Below are positions 8,596 through 17,475 of a stretch of DNA of 32,818 bases, one piece after another. Origin of the DNA: Gammaproteobacteria bacterium (GTDB lineage Bacteria > Pseudomonadota > Gammaproteobacteria > QNFN01); NCBI GenBank assembly GCA_009937385.1, contig JAACFL010000002.1, positions 1 through 32,818 of the forward strand, given 5' to 3'. The translations under genes were made by a program, and so were the position numbers. A model generated the notes under the pieces. That model searched no databases and was not told where the DNA came from. It worked only from the letters and a program-made list of their open reading frames with translations. Position 1 is the first letter of the stretch. Each line of letters starts with the position of its first letter.

Positions 8596-9912
8596 GTGAA
8601 TCCGGTCAATGTCGGCCTGCTGGGCCTCGGCACCGTAGGTGGCGGTACGGTCAACGTGCTGCTGCGAAACGCCGCGGAGATCAACCGCCGCGCGGGGCGT
8701 GGCATCCACGTCAGTCACGCCGCGGCGCGCCATCTCGACGCACCGCGCATCTGCCCGACCGACGGCATGCGCCTGACCGACGACCCGTTCGCGGTGGTGC
8801 GCGATCCCGACGTGGACATCGTCGTCGAGCTGATCGGTGGCTACGAACCGGCGCGCGAGCTGGTGCTCGAGGCGATCGCGCACGGTAAGCACGTGGTCAC
8901 CGCCAACAAGGCGCTGATCGCGCTGCACGGCAACGAGATCTTCGCCGCTGCGCAGGCGCAGGGCGTCGTGGTCGCGTTCGAGGCCGCGGTGGCCGGCGGC
9001 ATTCCGATCATCAAGGCGCTGCGCGAGGGGCTCGCGGCCAACCAGGTGCAGTGGGTCGCCGGCATCATCAACGGCACCGGCAACTTCATCCTGACCGAGA
9101 TGCGCGACAAGGGCCGCGATTTCGCCGACGTGCTTGCCGAGGCGCAGGAGCTTGGCTATGCCGAGGCCGATCCGACCTTCGACGTCGAGGGGATCGACGC
9201 CGCGCACAAGCTGACCATCCTGGCGTCGATCGCGTTCGGCATCCCGCTGCAGTTCGACAGCGCCTACACCGAGGGCATCACCCACGTCACCCGTGACGAC
9301 GTGGCCTACGCAGAGGAGCTCGGTTACCGCATCAAGCACCTCGGCATCGCGCGGCGCAACGACCAGGGCATCGAGCTGCGCGTGCATCCGACGCTGATCC
9401 CCGAGCGGCGCCTGATCGCCAACGTCGACGGGGTCATGAACGCGGTGCTGGTGATGGGCGACGCGGTCGGACCGACGCTCTACTACGGCGCCGGCGCGGG
9501 TGCCGAGCCGACCGCCTCCGCGGTGGTCGCCGACCTGATCGAGGTGACCCGGGTGCTGACCAGCGACCCGGAGAACCGCGTGCCGCACCTGGCGTTCCAG
9601 CCGGACGCGCTGGCCGACCTGGCGATCCTGCCGATCGATGCCGTGTCGTCGGCCTACTACCTGCGTCTGTTGGCCAAGGACAAGCCGGGCACGCTGGCCG
9701 ATGTCTCGCGCATCCTTGCCGATCGCGGCATCAGCATGGAGGCGATCCTGCAGAAGGAACCCGCCGCGGGCGCAACCGACGTGCCGGTCATCATCCTCAC
9801 CCAGCGCGTCCGCGAGGGCGAGGTCGACAGCGCGATCACCGCGATCGAGGCGCTCGACAGCATCAGCGCGCCGGTGACCCGCATCCGCGTCGAGCCGCTC
9901 GACGCACACTAG
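8596..9912 (+). CDS. hom: Homoserine dehydrogenase with C-terminal ACT domain
   Basis: MNPVNVGLLGLGTVGGGTVNVL...VVTANKALIALHGNEIF...FEAAVAGGIPIIKALREGLAANQVQWVAGIINGTGNFILTEM; ACT domain YYLRLLAKDKPGTLADVSRILADRGISMEAILQKE; GTG start. Confidence 0.95.
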   Translation: MNPVNVGLLGLGTVGGGTVNVLLRNAAEINRRAGRGIHVSHAAARHLDAPRICPTDGMRLTDDPFAVVRDPDVDIVVELIGGYEPARELVLEAIAHGKHVVTANKALIALHGNEIFAAAQAQGVVVAFEAAVAGGIPIIKALREGLAANQVQWVAGIINGTGNFILTEMRDKGRDFADVLAEAQELGYAEADPTFDVEGIDAAHKLTILASIAFGIPLQFDSAYTEGITHVTRDDVAYAEELGYRIKHLGIARRNDQGIELRVHPTLIPERRLIANVDGVMNAVLVMGDAVGPTLYYGAGAGAEPTASAVVADLIEVTRVLTSDPENRVPHLAFQPDALADLAILPIDAVSSAYYLRLLAKDKPGTLADVSRILADRGISMEAILQKEPAAGATDVPVIILTQRVREGEVDSAITAIEALDSISAPVTRIRVEPLDAH

Positions 9913-9953
9913 GGGAGGGTGGTCCAGCGCAGAGGCCACGACAGGGGAGAACG

Positions 9954-11027
9954 ATGGGCAACCGCTATACAGGGCTGATCGACCGATACCGAGACTGGCT
10001 GCCGGTCGGTGACGACACCCGCATCATCAGCCTCAGCGAGGGCGCGACGCCGCTGATCCGGCTCAACAACCTGCCGCGTGACCTGCAGCGAGACGTCGAC
10101 CTGTACGTCAAGTACGAGGGTCTCAACCCGACCGGTTCATTCAAGGACCGCGGCATGACCATGGCGGTCACGCAGGCGGTCGCCGAGGGCAGCCAGGCGA
10201 TCATCTGTGCGTCGACCGGCAACACCTCGGCCGCGGCGGCGGCCTATGCCGCGCGTGCCGGGATCACCGCCTTCGTGCTGATTCCGGACGGCAAGATCGC
10301 GCTCGGCAAGCTCGCGCAGGCGATGATGCACGGCGCCATGGTGCTGCAGATCGAGGGCAACTTCGATGCCGGCATGCAGCTGGTCAAGGAGGTCGCCGAG
10401 GAGGCGCCCGTCACCATCGTCAACTCGATCAACCCCTACCGTCTGCAGGGGCAGAAGACCGCCGCGTTCGAGATCATCGACACCCTCGGCCGCGCGCCGG
10501 ACTACCACTGCCTCCCGGTCGGCAACGCCGGCAACATCTCGGCCTACTGGATGGGGTACAGCGAGTACCACGCGCGCGGCGTCGTCGGCCAGCGCCCCGT
10601 GATGTGCGGCTACCAGGCTTCGGGTGCGGCGCCGTTCCTGCGCGGTCACCCGGTCGAGAATCCCGAGACCGTCGCCACCGCGATCCGCATCGGCAACCCG
10701 CAGAGCTGGGACAAGGCGGTTGCCGCGCAAACGGAGTCGGGCGGCTGGTTCGACGAGTTCGACGACCCGCAGATCCTCAACGCACAGAAGCTGCTGGCCC
10801 AGCGCGAGGGCATCTTCTGCGAGCCGGCCTCGGCGATCTCGATCGCGGGCGCGATGAACGACATCTGCGCCGGGCGCATCCCCGAAGGCAGCACGGTGGT
10901 CTGCACGCTGACCGGTCACGGGCTCAAGGACCCCGACACCGCGATCGGCCAGTGCCAGGACGCGGTCTCCAAGGTTCCGGCCGAGCTGGGCGCCGTCAAG
11001 CGGGCGATCCTCGACCGCCTCGCCTGA
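9954..11027 (+). CDS. thrC: Threonine synthase
   Basis: IISLSEGATPLIRLNNLP...VKYEGLNPTGSFKDRGMTMAVTQAVAEGSQAIICASTGNTSAAAAAYAARAGITAFVLIP. Confidence 0.95.
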   Translation: MGNRYTGLIDRYRDWLPVGDDTRIISLSEGATPLIRLNNLPRDLQRDVDLYVKYEGLNPTGSFKDRGMTMAVTQAVAEGSQAIICASTGNTSAAAAAYAARAGITAFVLIPDGKIALGKLAQAMMHGAMVLQIEGNFDAGMQLVKEVAEEAPVTIVNSINPYRLQGQKTAAFEIIDTLGRAPDYHCLPVGNAGNISAYWMGYSEYHARGVVGQRPVMCGYQASGAAPFLRGHPVENPETVATAIRIGNPQSWDKAVAAQTESGGWFDEFDDPQILNAQKLLAQREGIFCEPASAISIAGAMNDICAGRIPEGSTVVCTLTGHGLKDPDTAIGQCQDAVSKVPAELGAVKRAILDRLA

Positions 11028-11034
11028 TCGCACG

Positions 11035-12774
11035 GTGCTCGGCGGCCACGTCACCATCCGTCGCCGGCCGGAGAGCGCGTCCGCATCCCTGTCGGATGAT
11101 CTGCACCCGGTGCTGCGCCGGGTGCTGGCGCGTCGCGAACTGCACGACTCCACCGACCTCGACCTGGCCCTCGAGCGGCTGCCCGATCCTGACGACCTGT
11201 ACGGCTGCCCGGAGGCGGCTGCCCGGTTGCAGCGGGCCCTCGACGAGCAGGCACGGATTCTCATCGTCGGTGATTACGATGCCGATGGGGCGACCAGCAG
11301 CGCCCTGGCGGTGCGCGCCCTGCGCCTGTTCGGCGCCGCACACGCCGATTACCTGGTACCGAACCGCTTCACCAGTGGCTACGGCCTGACCCCCGAGGTC
11401 GTGGAGCTGGCCGCGGCGCGCGAGCCCGGACTGCTGGTCACCGTGGACAACGGCATCAGCAGCCACGCGGGCGTGGCGGCGGCTCGTGCTGCCGGCATTG
11501 ACGTGATCGTCACCGACCACCACCTGCCGGGCGACCGCTTGCCTGCTGACTGCACGATCGTCAATCCACAGTGTGGGCCGGTGGACTATCCCGGCATCAA
11601 CCTCGCCGGGGTCGGCGTGATCTTCTACGTGATGCTGGCACTGCGCCGGCGCCTGCGGGAAGCCGGCTGGTTCACCGGCCGCGGCCTGCCCGAGCCGAAC
11701 CTCGCGGTGCTGCTGGACCTGGTCGCCCTTGGCACCGTGGCCGACGTCGCGCGCCTCGACCGGGTCAACCGTACGCTGGTCAGCCACGGCCTGAGGCGCC
11801 TGAGAAGTGGCGCTGGATGCGCCGGCATCGAGGCGCTGGCGCGCGTCGGCAAGCGCGATCCCCGGTTCCTGTCGGCGAGCGACCTCGGCTTCGCGGTGGG
11901 CCCGCGGCTCAACGCGGCGGGGCGCCTGGCCGACATGAGCCTCGGCGTGCGCTGCCTGCTCGAGGACGACCCGGCCCGCGCGCTCACGCAGGCCGGAGAA
12001 CTCGACGCCCTGAACCACGAACGGCGCGAGATCGAGCATGGCATGCGCGTCGAGGCCGAGGCGATGGTCGCCGACCTGGCCATCGATGGCGACCTGCCCG
12101 CGGCGCTCAGCCTGTTCGACCCGGGGTGGCACCAGGGCATCGTGGGCATCCTCGCCGGGCGCCTGAAGGAGCGCGTGCATCGCCCGGTGGTCGCCTTTGC
12201 TGCCGACGACAGCGGACGCCTCAAGGGATCGGCCCGCTCGGTTCCGGGCGTGCACGTGCGTGACGCGCTGCAGGCGATCGCCGACCGCGAGCCGGGGCTG
12301 ATTGAACGTTTCGGGGGCCACGCGATGGCGGCCGGCCTGACGCTCGAGGCCGGCGGGCTGGAACGTTTCTCCGAGGCATTCGCCGACGAAGTCGCCCTCC
12401 AGGTCGATCCGGCCAGCCTGCAGGGGGTGATCGTCACCGACGGTGCACTCGACTCCGACGAGCTGACGCTCGATACCGCGCGCGTGCTCGAAGATGCCGG
12501 CCCATGGGGGCAGGGATTCCCTGAGCCGCTGTTCGATGGGGCCTTTCAGCTGGTCGATGCACGGCCGATCGGCGAGGCGCACCTGCGCATGGAGCTGTTG
12601 CCCGAGCGCGGCCGTGCACCGGTCGAGGGGATCGCGTTCAACCTGCCGATGGGAAATCGACCTGAAAAAGGCGATACAATCAGTCTCGCGTACCGGGTGA
12701 CAGTTAATCGGTACCGCGAAGAACGGCTGCAGCTGGTGGTGGAACACTTGGCACCCGCTGCACGACCGGAATGA
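11035..12774 (+). CDS. recJ: Single-stranded-DNA-specific exonuclease RecJ
   Basis: ILIVGDYDADGATSSALAVRAL...VTVDNGISSHAGVAAARAAGIDVIVTDHHLPGDRLPADCTIVNPQ; DHHA1 region GHAMAAGLTL. Confidence 0.95.
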   Translation: MLGGHVTIRRRPESASASLSDDLHPVLRRVLARRELHDSTDLDLALERLPDPDDLYGCPEAAARLQRALDEQARILIVGDYDADGATSSALAVRALRLFGAAHADYLVPNRFTSGYGLTPEVVELAAAREPGLLVTVDNGISSHAGVAAARAAGIDVIVTDHHLPGDRLPADCTIVNPQCGPVDYPGINLAGVGVIFYVMLALRRRLREAGWFTGRGLPEPNLAVLLDLVALGTVADVARLDRVNRTLVSHGLRRLRSGAGCAGIEALARVGKRDPRFLSASDLGFAVGPRLNAAGRLADMSLGVRCLLEDDPARALTQAGELDALNHERREIEHGMRVEAEAMVADLAIDGDLPAALSLFDPGWHQGIVGILAGRLKERVHRPVVAFAADDSGRLKGSARSVPGVHVRDALQAIADREPGLIERFGGHAMAAGLTLEAGGLERFSEAFADEVALQVDPASLQGVIVTDGALDSDELTLDTARVLEDAGPWGQGFPEPLFDGAFQLVDARPIGEAHLRMELLPERGRAPVEGIAFNLPMGNRPEKGDTISLAYRVTVNRYREERLQLVVEHLAPAARPE

Positions 12775-12792
12775 CACCGAAGGGAGATCTTG

Positions 12793-13836
12793 ATGAGCAA
12801 CGACACGCAGCTCGGCGTCGGCTTGTATATCGACGCCGCCAACATCCAGTACAACGGCGGCTGGGGCATGGCCTACGACGTCCTGCGGGAGTTCGCCTGC
12901 CGTGACGGCGGCATCCCGCTGCGCCTGAACAGCTACGTCACGTTCGACGCGGAGCGCGCGCGCCGCGACCATGGCTACCGCCACGGCGTCGAGCGTTTCC
13001 ACAACGCGATCCGCGACATGGGCTTCAAGGTGATCGTCAAGGAGGTCAAGCGCTACCGCGACGACGCCGGCAACACCTTCGCCAAGGCCAACGCCGACCT
13101 CGACATGGCGGTCGACGCGCTGATGCAGTCCGATGCGCTCGGTCGCGTGGTGCTCGCCACCGGCGACGGCGACTTCGTGCGCGTCGTCCAGGCGCTGCAG
13201 AACAAGGGCTGCCGCGTCGAGGTGATCGCCTTCGACAACGTCTCGGCGGCGCTGCGTCGCGAGGTCGATTTCTACCTTTCCGGATTCCTGATCCCGAACC
13301 TGCTGCCGTCGCGCGAAGGCCCCGACAGCCCGGCATGGGGTGGAAAGGGATCGGTCGTGCGCGGCGTCTGCTACCACTTCAATCGCGACGGCGGCTTCGG
13401 TTTCGTGCGTTACCTCAAGCGTGCCGACGGCAAACTGTGGATCACCGACACGCGACGTGACGACTCACCCTACGCGTCGGCCTTCTTCTCGATGGCCGAT
13501 GTCGACGACGGTGTCAGCCCCGATCAGATTCAACGCCAGGACACGGTGCTCGAGTTCCGCCTCGGCGAGTCGCAGGCCAAGGAGGGCGAACTGCAGGCGT
13601 TCCAGGTCAGCCTCGCGCAGGGCGTTGAGCGCGTGCGAGGCGCGGCACCTCAGGGCCGTGGGCAGCCGAACACGAACCGTGGAGAGGGGCGGCCGCCACG
13701 CGGCAACCAGGCCGCAGCGGGCGAACAGCCCCGGGAGGACGAGCCGAACGGCAACATGGTCGTCGATGTGCCTGCTGACGAAGAGGAGTTGCCCGAGGTC
13801 GACGGGAATCGCGTCGAGCCGGCAGGCACGCAGTAA
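12793..13836 (+). CDS. NYN-domain (LabA/DUF88-like PIN-fold) protein with C-terminal cold-shock-like segment
   Basis: NYN: GVGLYIDAANIQYNGGWGMAYDVL...DLDMAVDALMQSDALGRVVLATGDGDFVRVVQALQNKGCRVEVIAF. C-terminal VVRGVCYHFNRDGGFGFVRYLKRADGKLWIT resembles a cold-shock RNP1 motif. Confidence 0.82.
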   Translation: MSNDTQLGVGLYIDAANIQYNGGWGMAYDVLREFACRDGGIPLRLNSYVTFDAERARRDHGYRHGVERFHNAIRDMGFKVIVKEVKRYRDDAGNTFAKANADLDMAVDALMQSDALGRVVLATGDGDFVRVVQALQNKGCRVEVIAFDNVSAALRREVDFYLSGFLIPNLLPSREGPDSPAWGGKGSVVRGVCYHFNRDGGFGFVRYLKRADGKLWITDTRRDDSPYASAFFSMADVDDGVSPDQIQRQDTVLEFRLGESQAKEGELQAFQVSLAQGVERVRGAAPQGRGQPNTNRGEGRPPRGNQAAAGEQPREDEPNGNMVVDVPADEEELPEVDGNRVEPAGTQ

Positions 13837-13843
13837 TCCGCTT

Positions 13844-14851
13844 TCAGCCCGGGTGCTGGCCCCGGCGCTGCCGGGAGGGGGAGTGCCCGGTCCAGCGGCG
13901 GAAAGTGCGCGCGAAGCTGCTCGGTTCCGAGAACCCCAGCAGGTAGGAGATCTCGGTGATCGACAGGCGCGGATTCGCGACGTACTGCAACGCCAGGTCG
14001 CGACGCACCGACTCGAGCAGTTCGCGGTAGGCGGTGCCCGCATCACGCAGCCGGCGCTGGAAAGTCCGCAGGCTGAGGTGCAGCGCCGTGGCGATCGACT
14101 CCTCGCTGAACCTTCCCGACGGCAGCTGGCGCAGGATCTCGGCCTTCGCGCGTCCTACCACGTCGTCGCGATCGAGCGCGGCGAGGTAGTTCGCGATCAT
14201 CGTCTCGGCACTGGTCAGCAGTTCCATGTTGGCGGTCGACAGCGGCCGTTCGAGTTCGGCGTGCGGCAGCACGAGTGCGTGATGTGGAGCGTCGTACTCG
14301 ATAGGGCAGGCAAGGAACTCGGCCAGCGGGGCGGTGCATCCGCTCTTCTGATGCGACAGCAACACGCGTCGCGGTGAAAAGTTCGCGTCGAGGCTCATCC
14401 GGCACAGCTTGACCAGAACCACGACAGCAGCGTGCACCGCCTCGTTCGGCGCCTGTGCGGACGGGTCGGACGGCTCGACCCTGAAACGGTACCCCTCGCG
14501 GGTGCGCTCCAGACGTGCGCATCCCGCCGTCGAGAGCAGGGCGAAGGCGTCGGCGAGGCGCCGGAACGCCTCGGCCAGCGTCGGGCTCGCGAACCAGGCG
14601 ATGCCGAGCGCATGCAGCGTGGTCGGATGCCAGTGGCGCGCGGCGGCGAGCCCGAAGCAGGGCGCGGTGCTGATCTTCGCGCCGGCATCCCAGACCTTCC
14701 CGAGGCGCGGCATCGAGATGCGGGCCCCGGCCTGGTGTAGCAGGTGCGGATCGATCCCGGCCTGACGGAACACGGAATCGGGATCGTGACCCTCCTGCTG
14801 CAGCGCCTTCCAGATCAGTAGCGGCCAGGAGGAGATGGTGGTGAAGCCCAT
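13844..14851 (-). CDS. AraC family transcriptional regulator (arabinose-binding-like N-domain)
   Basis: C-terminal HTH FSEESIATALHLSLRTFQRRLRDAGTAYRELLESVRRDLALQYVANPRLSITEISYLLGFSEPSSFARTFRRWTGHSPSRQR. Confidence 0.92.
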   Translation of the reverse strand: MGFTTISSWPLLIWKALQQEGHDPDSVFRQAGIDPHLLHQAGARISMPRLGKVWDAGAKISTAPCFGLAAARHWHPTTLHALGIAWFASPTLAEAFRRLADAFALLSTAGCARLERTREGYRFRVEPSDPSAQAPNEAVHAAVVVLVKLCRMSLDANFSPRRVLLSHQKSGCTAPLAEFLACPIEYDAPHHALVLPHAELERPLSTANMELLTSAETMIANYLAALDRDDVVGRAKAEILRQLPSGRFSEESIATALHLSLRTFQRRLRDAGTAYRELLESVRRDLALQYVANPRLSITEISYLLGFSEPSSFARTFRRWTGHSPSRQRRGQHPG

Positions 14852-14862
14852 GCAGTGGAATC

Positions 14863-15864
14863 TCAGAGCGCCTGGCGCACTGCGGTCGGCGAGGTGCCGT
14901 TCCAGCGCCGGAAGGAGCGGGCGAAGCTGCTCGGCTCCGAGAAGCCGAGCAGGTAGGAGATCTCGGTGATCGAGTAGCGCGGGTTGGCAAGGTACTTTCC
15001 GGCCAGGTCACGGCGCACGTCGTCGACCAGTTCACGGTAGACCGTGCCGTTGTCGCGCAGGCGGCGCTGGAACGTCCGCAGGCTCATGTTGAGCGCGCTC
15101 GCCACCGTCTCCTCGCTGGTCTTTCCGGAAGGCAGCTGGCGCATGATCTCGCCACGTGTGCGCGCGACGATGTCGCCGTGCTCCAGCCCTGACAGGTAGT
15201 CGGCGACGACCTTTTCCGAGCTGCTGAGCAGGTCGAGATTCGCCGTTGGCAAGGGTCGCTCGAGGTCGACCGTCGTGAACGACAACCCATAGCGCGGCTG
15301 CTCGTACTCGATGGCACAGCCGAAGTAGGCTTCCAGCGAGTCGGTGCAGCCGGTCTCGGCGTGTGCCAGGTGCATCGCTGCAGGTGCCAGGTGGCCGCCG
15401 ACGCAGAGCCGGGCCATGTCCAGCACCGTGGCCAGCGTCGCGTGCTGCTCCTCCACGTGTCCCGTGACGCTCTCATCGGCGAAGGTCCACGAGAAATGGT
15501 GGCCCGAAGGGATCGGTTCGAGGTGGAAGTGGGTCGCATCGGTGACCACCGTCGAGAAGCGCACGAAACGCTCGAAGGCCTCCATCAGGGTGTGGCTCGC
15601 GAGGCAGGCGATTCCCAGCGCGTGCAGGGTCGTCGGGTGCCAGTGGCGTGCCACCTCGAGTCCGAAGCAACCCTCCCCGGCACTGACTCTCGAGGCCTCG
15701 ATCCAGCAGCGCTCCAGCCGGCTTTCGGTGACCCGGGAACCGGCGTCACCGAGCAGCTGCGGATCGATGTCCGCCAAGTTGAAGACCGGGCGTGGATCGT
15801 GACCACCGTCCTCGAGGGCCCTCCAGATCAGAAGCGGCCATGAGGCCAGCGTGGTGAAACTCAC
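14863..15864 (-). CDS. AraC family transcriptional regulator, paralogue of the adjacent gene
   Basis: MSFTTLASWPLLIWRALEDGGHDP...TSEETVASALNMSLRTFQRRLRDNGTVYRELVDDVRRDLAGKYLANPRYSITEISYLLGFSEPSSFARSFRRWNGTSPTAVRQAL; GTG start. Confidence 0.92.
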   Translation of the reverse strand: MSFTTLASWPLLIWRALEDGGHDPRPVFNLADIDPQLLGDAGSRVTESRLERCWIEASRVSAGEGCFGLEVARHWHPTTLHALGIACLASHTLMEAFERFVRFSTVVTDATHFHLEPIPSGHHFSWTFADESVTGHVEEQHATLATVLDMARLCVGGHLAPAAMHLAHAETGCTDSLEAYFGCAIEYEQPRYGLSFTTVDLERPLPTANLDLLSSSEKVVADYLSGLEHGDIVARTRGEIMRQLPSGKTSEETVASALNMSLRTFQRRLRDNGTVYRELVDDVRRDLAGKYLANPRYSITEISYLLGFSEPSSFARSFRRWNGTSPTAVRQAL

Positions 15865-15927
15865 GTAATGCTCCGCGTCGGTCTGTCGCTGCCATTCAAT
15901 CTAAGTCCTCCGATATCCGGCGGCAAC

Positions 15928-15975
15928 TGGCACGTCGTGCATGGTGATTGGCGTGCCGTGCCACGTCATGCCCGG
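15928..15975. promoter_or_regulatory. Pair of direct repeats TGSCACGTCRTGCNNGG, 31 bp apart, in the divergent region upstream of the AraC gene
   Basis: TGGCACGTCGTGCATGG (15928-15944) and TGCCACGTCATGCCCGG (15959-15975): 13/17 identical. Confidence 0.45.
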
Positions 15976-16025
15976 CGCCACCCCGTAGATTGGCGGCATC
16001 GAGAACCCCGGCCCGGACGAATGAC

Positions 16026-16229
16026 ATGAAAGACGACGAAAGGCAGCTGCTCGAAGAGGTCGACTTCTGGCTGCGACTGAACAACGACTACTTGCAGCGG
16101 CACGGCAAGGCCCCCACCCGTCGCATGCAGGAGGCGCTGTTCCACGCACTCGATCGCCTGCGATTCCTCGAGGATGGACGGCGTGACGACTGGCGTGCCA
16201 TCGACGAGCTCCCAGACACCCTGAACTGA
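16026..16229 (+). CDS. Small hypothetical protein, charged and helical
   Basis: ORF MKDDERQLLEEVDFWLRLNNDYLQRHGKAPTRRMQEALFHALDRLRFLEDGRRDDWRAIDELPDTLN; no family recognised. Confidence 0.6.
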   Translation: MKDDERQLLEEVDFWLRLNNDYLQRHGKAPTRRMQEALFHALDRLRFLEDGRRDDWRAIDELPDTLN

Positions 16230-16245
16230 AGTGAAGGGATCGATC

Positions 16246-16635
16246 ATGCAGCGCGATTTGATCGGCTACCTGGACCAGGCGATCGAGACGCTCGAGTCCC
16301 TGCTGAGACGGCAGATCGCCGAGTGTCGAAGCACCACGTCGCAACCGTGTTCGGTCAGTGGCTACGGTGAATCGCTCCCCAGTGGACTCGCACGGCTCCA
16401 GGCGCTGCGCCGTACCCGGCGTGTGATCGCGCGACGTCGGCCATTGGAAAGGCCGGACGCCTGCCGCCAGGAGGCGGCGCGCTATGCCGTGGGAGGTCCC
16501 GACTGGTGCGCGGTGCGAGGCAACGGCGGCTACAGCCGTCTGCGGCGCGAAGGATTCACGATCGCAGCCATGGACCTCGACGCCATCGTTTCACTGGCCG
16601 CCTACCGGAGGAAATCCAGACATCATGCGGCCTGA
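16246..16635 (+). CDS. Hypothetical protein
   Basis: ORF MQRDLIGYLDQAIETLESLLRRQIAECRS...RRKSRHHAA, 16 nt after the previous ORF stop; GAAGTGAAGGG precedes the ATG. Confidence 0.5.
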   Translation: MQRDLIGYLDQAIETLESLLRRQIAECRSTTSQPCSVSGYGESLPSGLARLQALRRTRRVIARRRPLERPDACRQEAARYAVGGPDWCAVRGNGGYSRLRREGFTIAAMDLDAIVSLAAYRRKSRHHAA

Positions 16636-16927
16636 TCTGGGAACGGTGCCGATTCCTGCACAAGCCGGCCCTGTTGGCGACGTGGTGCGCATCGTCGTGA
16701 ACCACGAGTCGTCGGTAACCGATGTCGAAGGAAACACCTGGCTCCCTTACCTGTTGCAGGGGGCCGACGGCGTCATCCGCAGGCTGGGCATGGTCCGTCG
16801 CGAGGCGCTGGGGTATTGCCACAACGGCGGCGATGCGGCTTCAGGTACGACTTGCCACGACCTTTCTGCCACACGACAACCCACACGAAAACAACGTGAT
16901 ATAGGCGTGCAACCGCGGGACTGCTAG
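16625..16927 (+). CDS. Hypothetical small protein (uncertain)
   Basis: ORF MRPDLGTVPIPAQAGPVGDVVRIVVNHESSVTDVEGNTWLPYLLQGADGV..., overlapping the previous ORF by 11 bp; GGAGG at 16607-16611 upstream. Confidence 0.35.
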   Translation: MRPDLGTVPIPAQAGPVGDVVRIVVNHESSVTDVEGNTWLPYLLQGADGVIRRLGMVRREALGYCHNGGDAASGTTCHDLSATRQPTRKQRDIGVQPRDC

Positions 16928-16950
16928 ACTGCCGGGAAGTGCAGTAGCAG
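16921..16950 (+). promoter_or_regulatory. Bulged hairpin CTGCTA-(GA)-CTGC...GCAG-TAGCAG abutting the SD of the Sel1 gene
   Basis: 10 bp of pairing with a 2-nt bulge and 8-nt loop; the 3' arm ends in the AG of AGGAGAG. Confidence 0.5.
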
Positions 16951-16959
16951 GAGAGACCG

Positions 16960-17427
16960 ATGCATCGTCTGCTCGCCATCGCACTGTTGATCACCGCCTG
17001 CTGGCCGATTCTGGCGCTGGCGGACTACGATCGCGGCCTCGCCGCCTACCAGCGTGGAGACTTCACCCAGGCCCACAGCGAGTGGCTCGATGCCGCTCAG
17101 CAAGGCATGGCCCAGGCGCAGTATCGCCTTGCCGATCTCTACGAATCGGGTCTCGGCGTGAACCGTGATTTCCTCGAGGCCTCGAAGTGGTACCGACGTG
17201 CCGCGCGCCAGGGGCATACCATCTCCCAGCACATGATCGGGCTGACCTACGCCTACGGTCTCGGCGTGCCGCGTAACATGGTCGAGGCTTACATGTGGCT
17301 GGACCTGGCGGCCGCCAGCGGCGATCTCAACGCCGGTGCGCTGCGCGACAGCCTGGCCAGGGCGATGGAGCCCGATCAGCTGGCCGACGCGAGGAAGCTA
17401 TCCGAAAACTGGCAGCCTCAGCAGTAG
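16960..17427 (+). CDS. Secreted Sel1-like repeat protein
   Basis: Signal peptide MHRLLAIALLITACWPILALA; Sel1 repeats AQYRLADLYESGLGVNRDFLEASKWYRRAARQGHTISQHMIGLTYAYGLGVPRNMVEAYMWLDLAAASG. Confidence 0.9.
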   Translation: MHRLLAIALLITACWPILALADYDRGLAAYQRGDFTQAHSEWLDAAQQGMAQAQYRLADLYESGLGVNRDFLEASKWYRRAARQGHTISQHMIGLTYAYGLGVPRNMVEAYMWLDLAAASGDLNAGALRDSLARAMEPDQLADARKLSENWQPQQ

Positions 17428-17442
17428 AATATCAATATAATC

Positions 17443-17475
17443 ATAAATATAAGAGCTATAGTTCATTATATTTAT
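17443..17475. repeat. AT-rich inverted repeat ATAAATATAA...TTATATTTAT, probable bidirectional terminator or remnant element
   Basis: Perfect 10-bp arms, 13-nt interior that can pair further (GAGC/GUUC), in a short AT-rich patch between convergent genes. Confidence 0.55.

Noticed and set aside
8488-9939. 483-aa minus-strand ORF opposite hom
   Set aside because: Shadow of the homoserine dehydrogenase reading frame.
10996-13377. 793-aa minus-strand ORF opposite recJ and the NYN gene
   Set aside because: Low-complexity H/R/V/D-rich translation with no recognisable domain; shadow ORF opposite well-supported genes in GC-rich DNA.
13837-13843. Seven-base gap between the convergent NYN and AraC genes suggesting overlapping transcripts
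   Set aside because: Tight convergent spacing is common in compact genomes; similar gaps occur at 28600-28611 and 30319-30323, so not special here.
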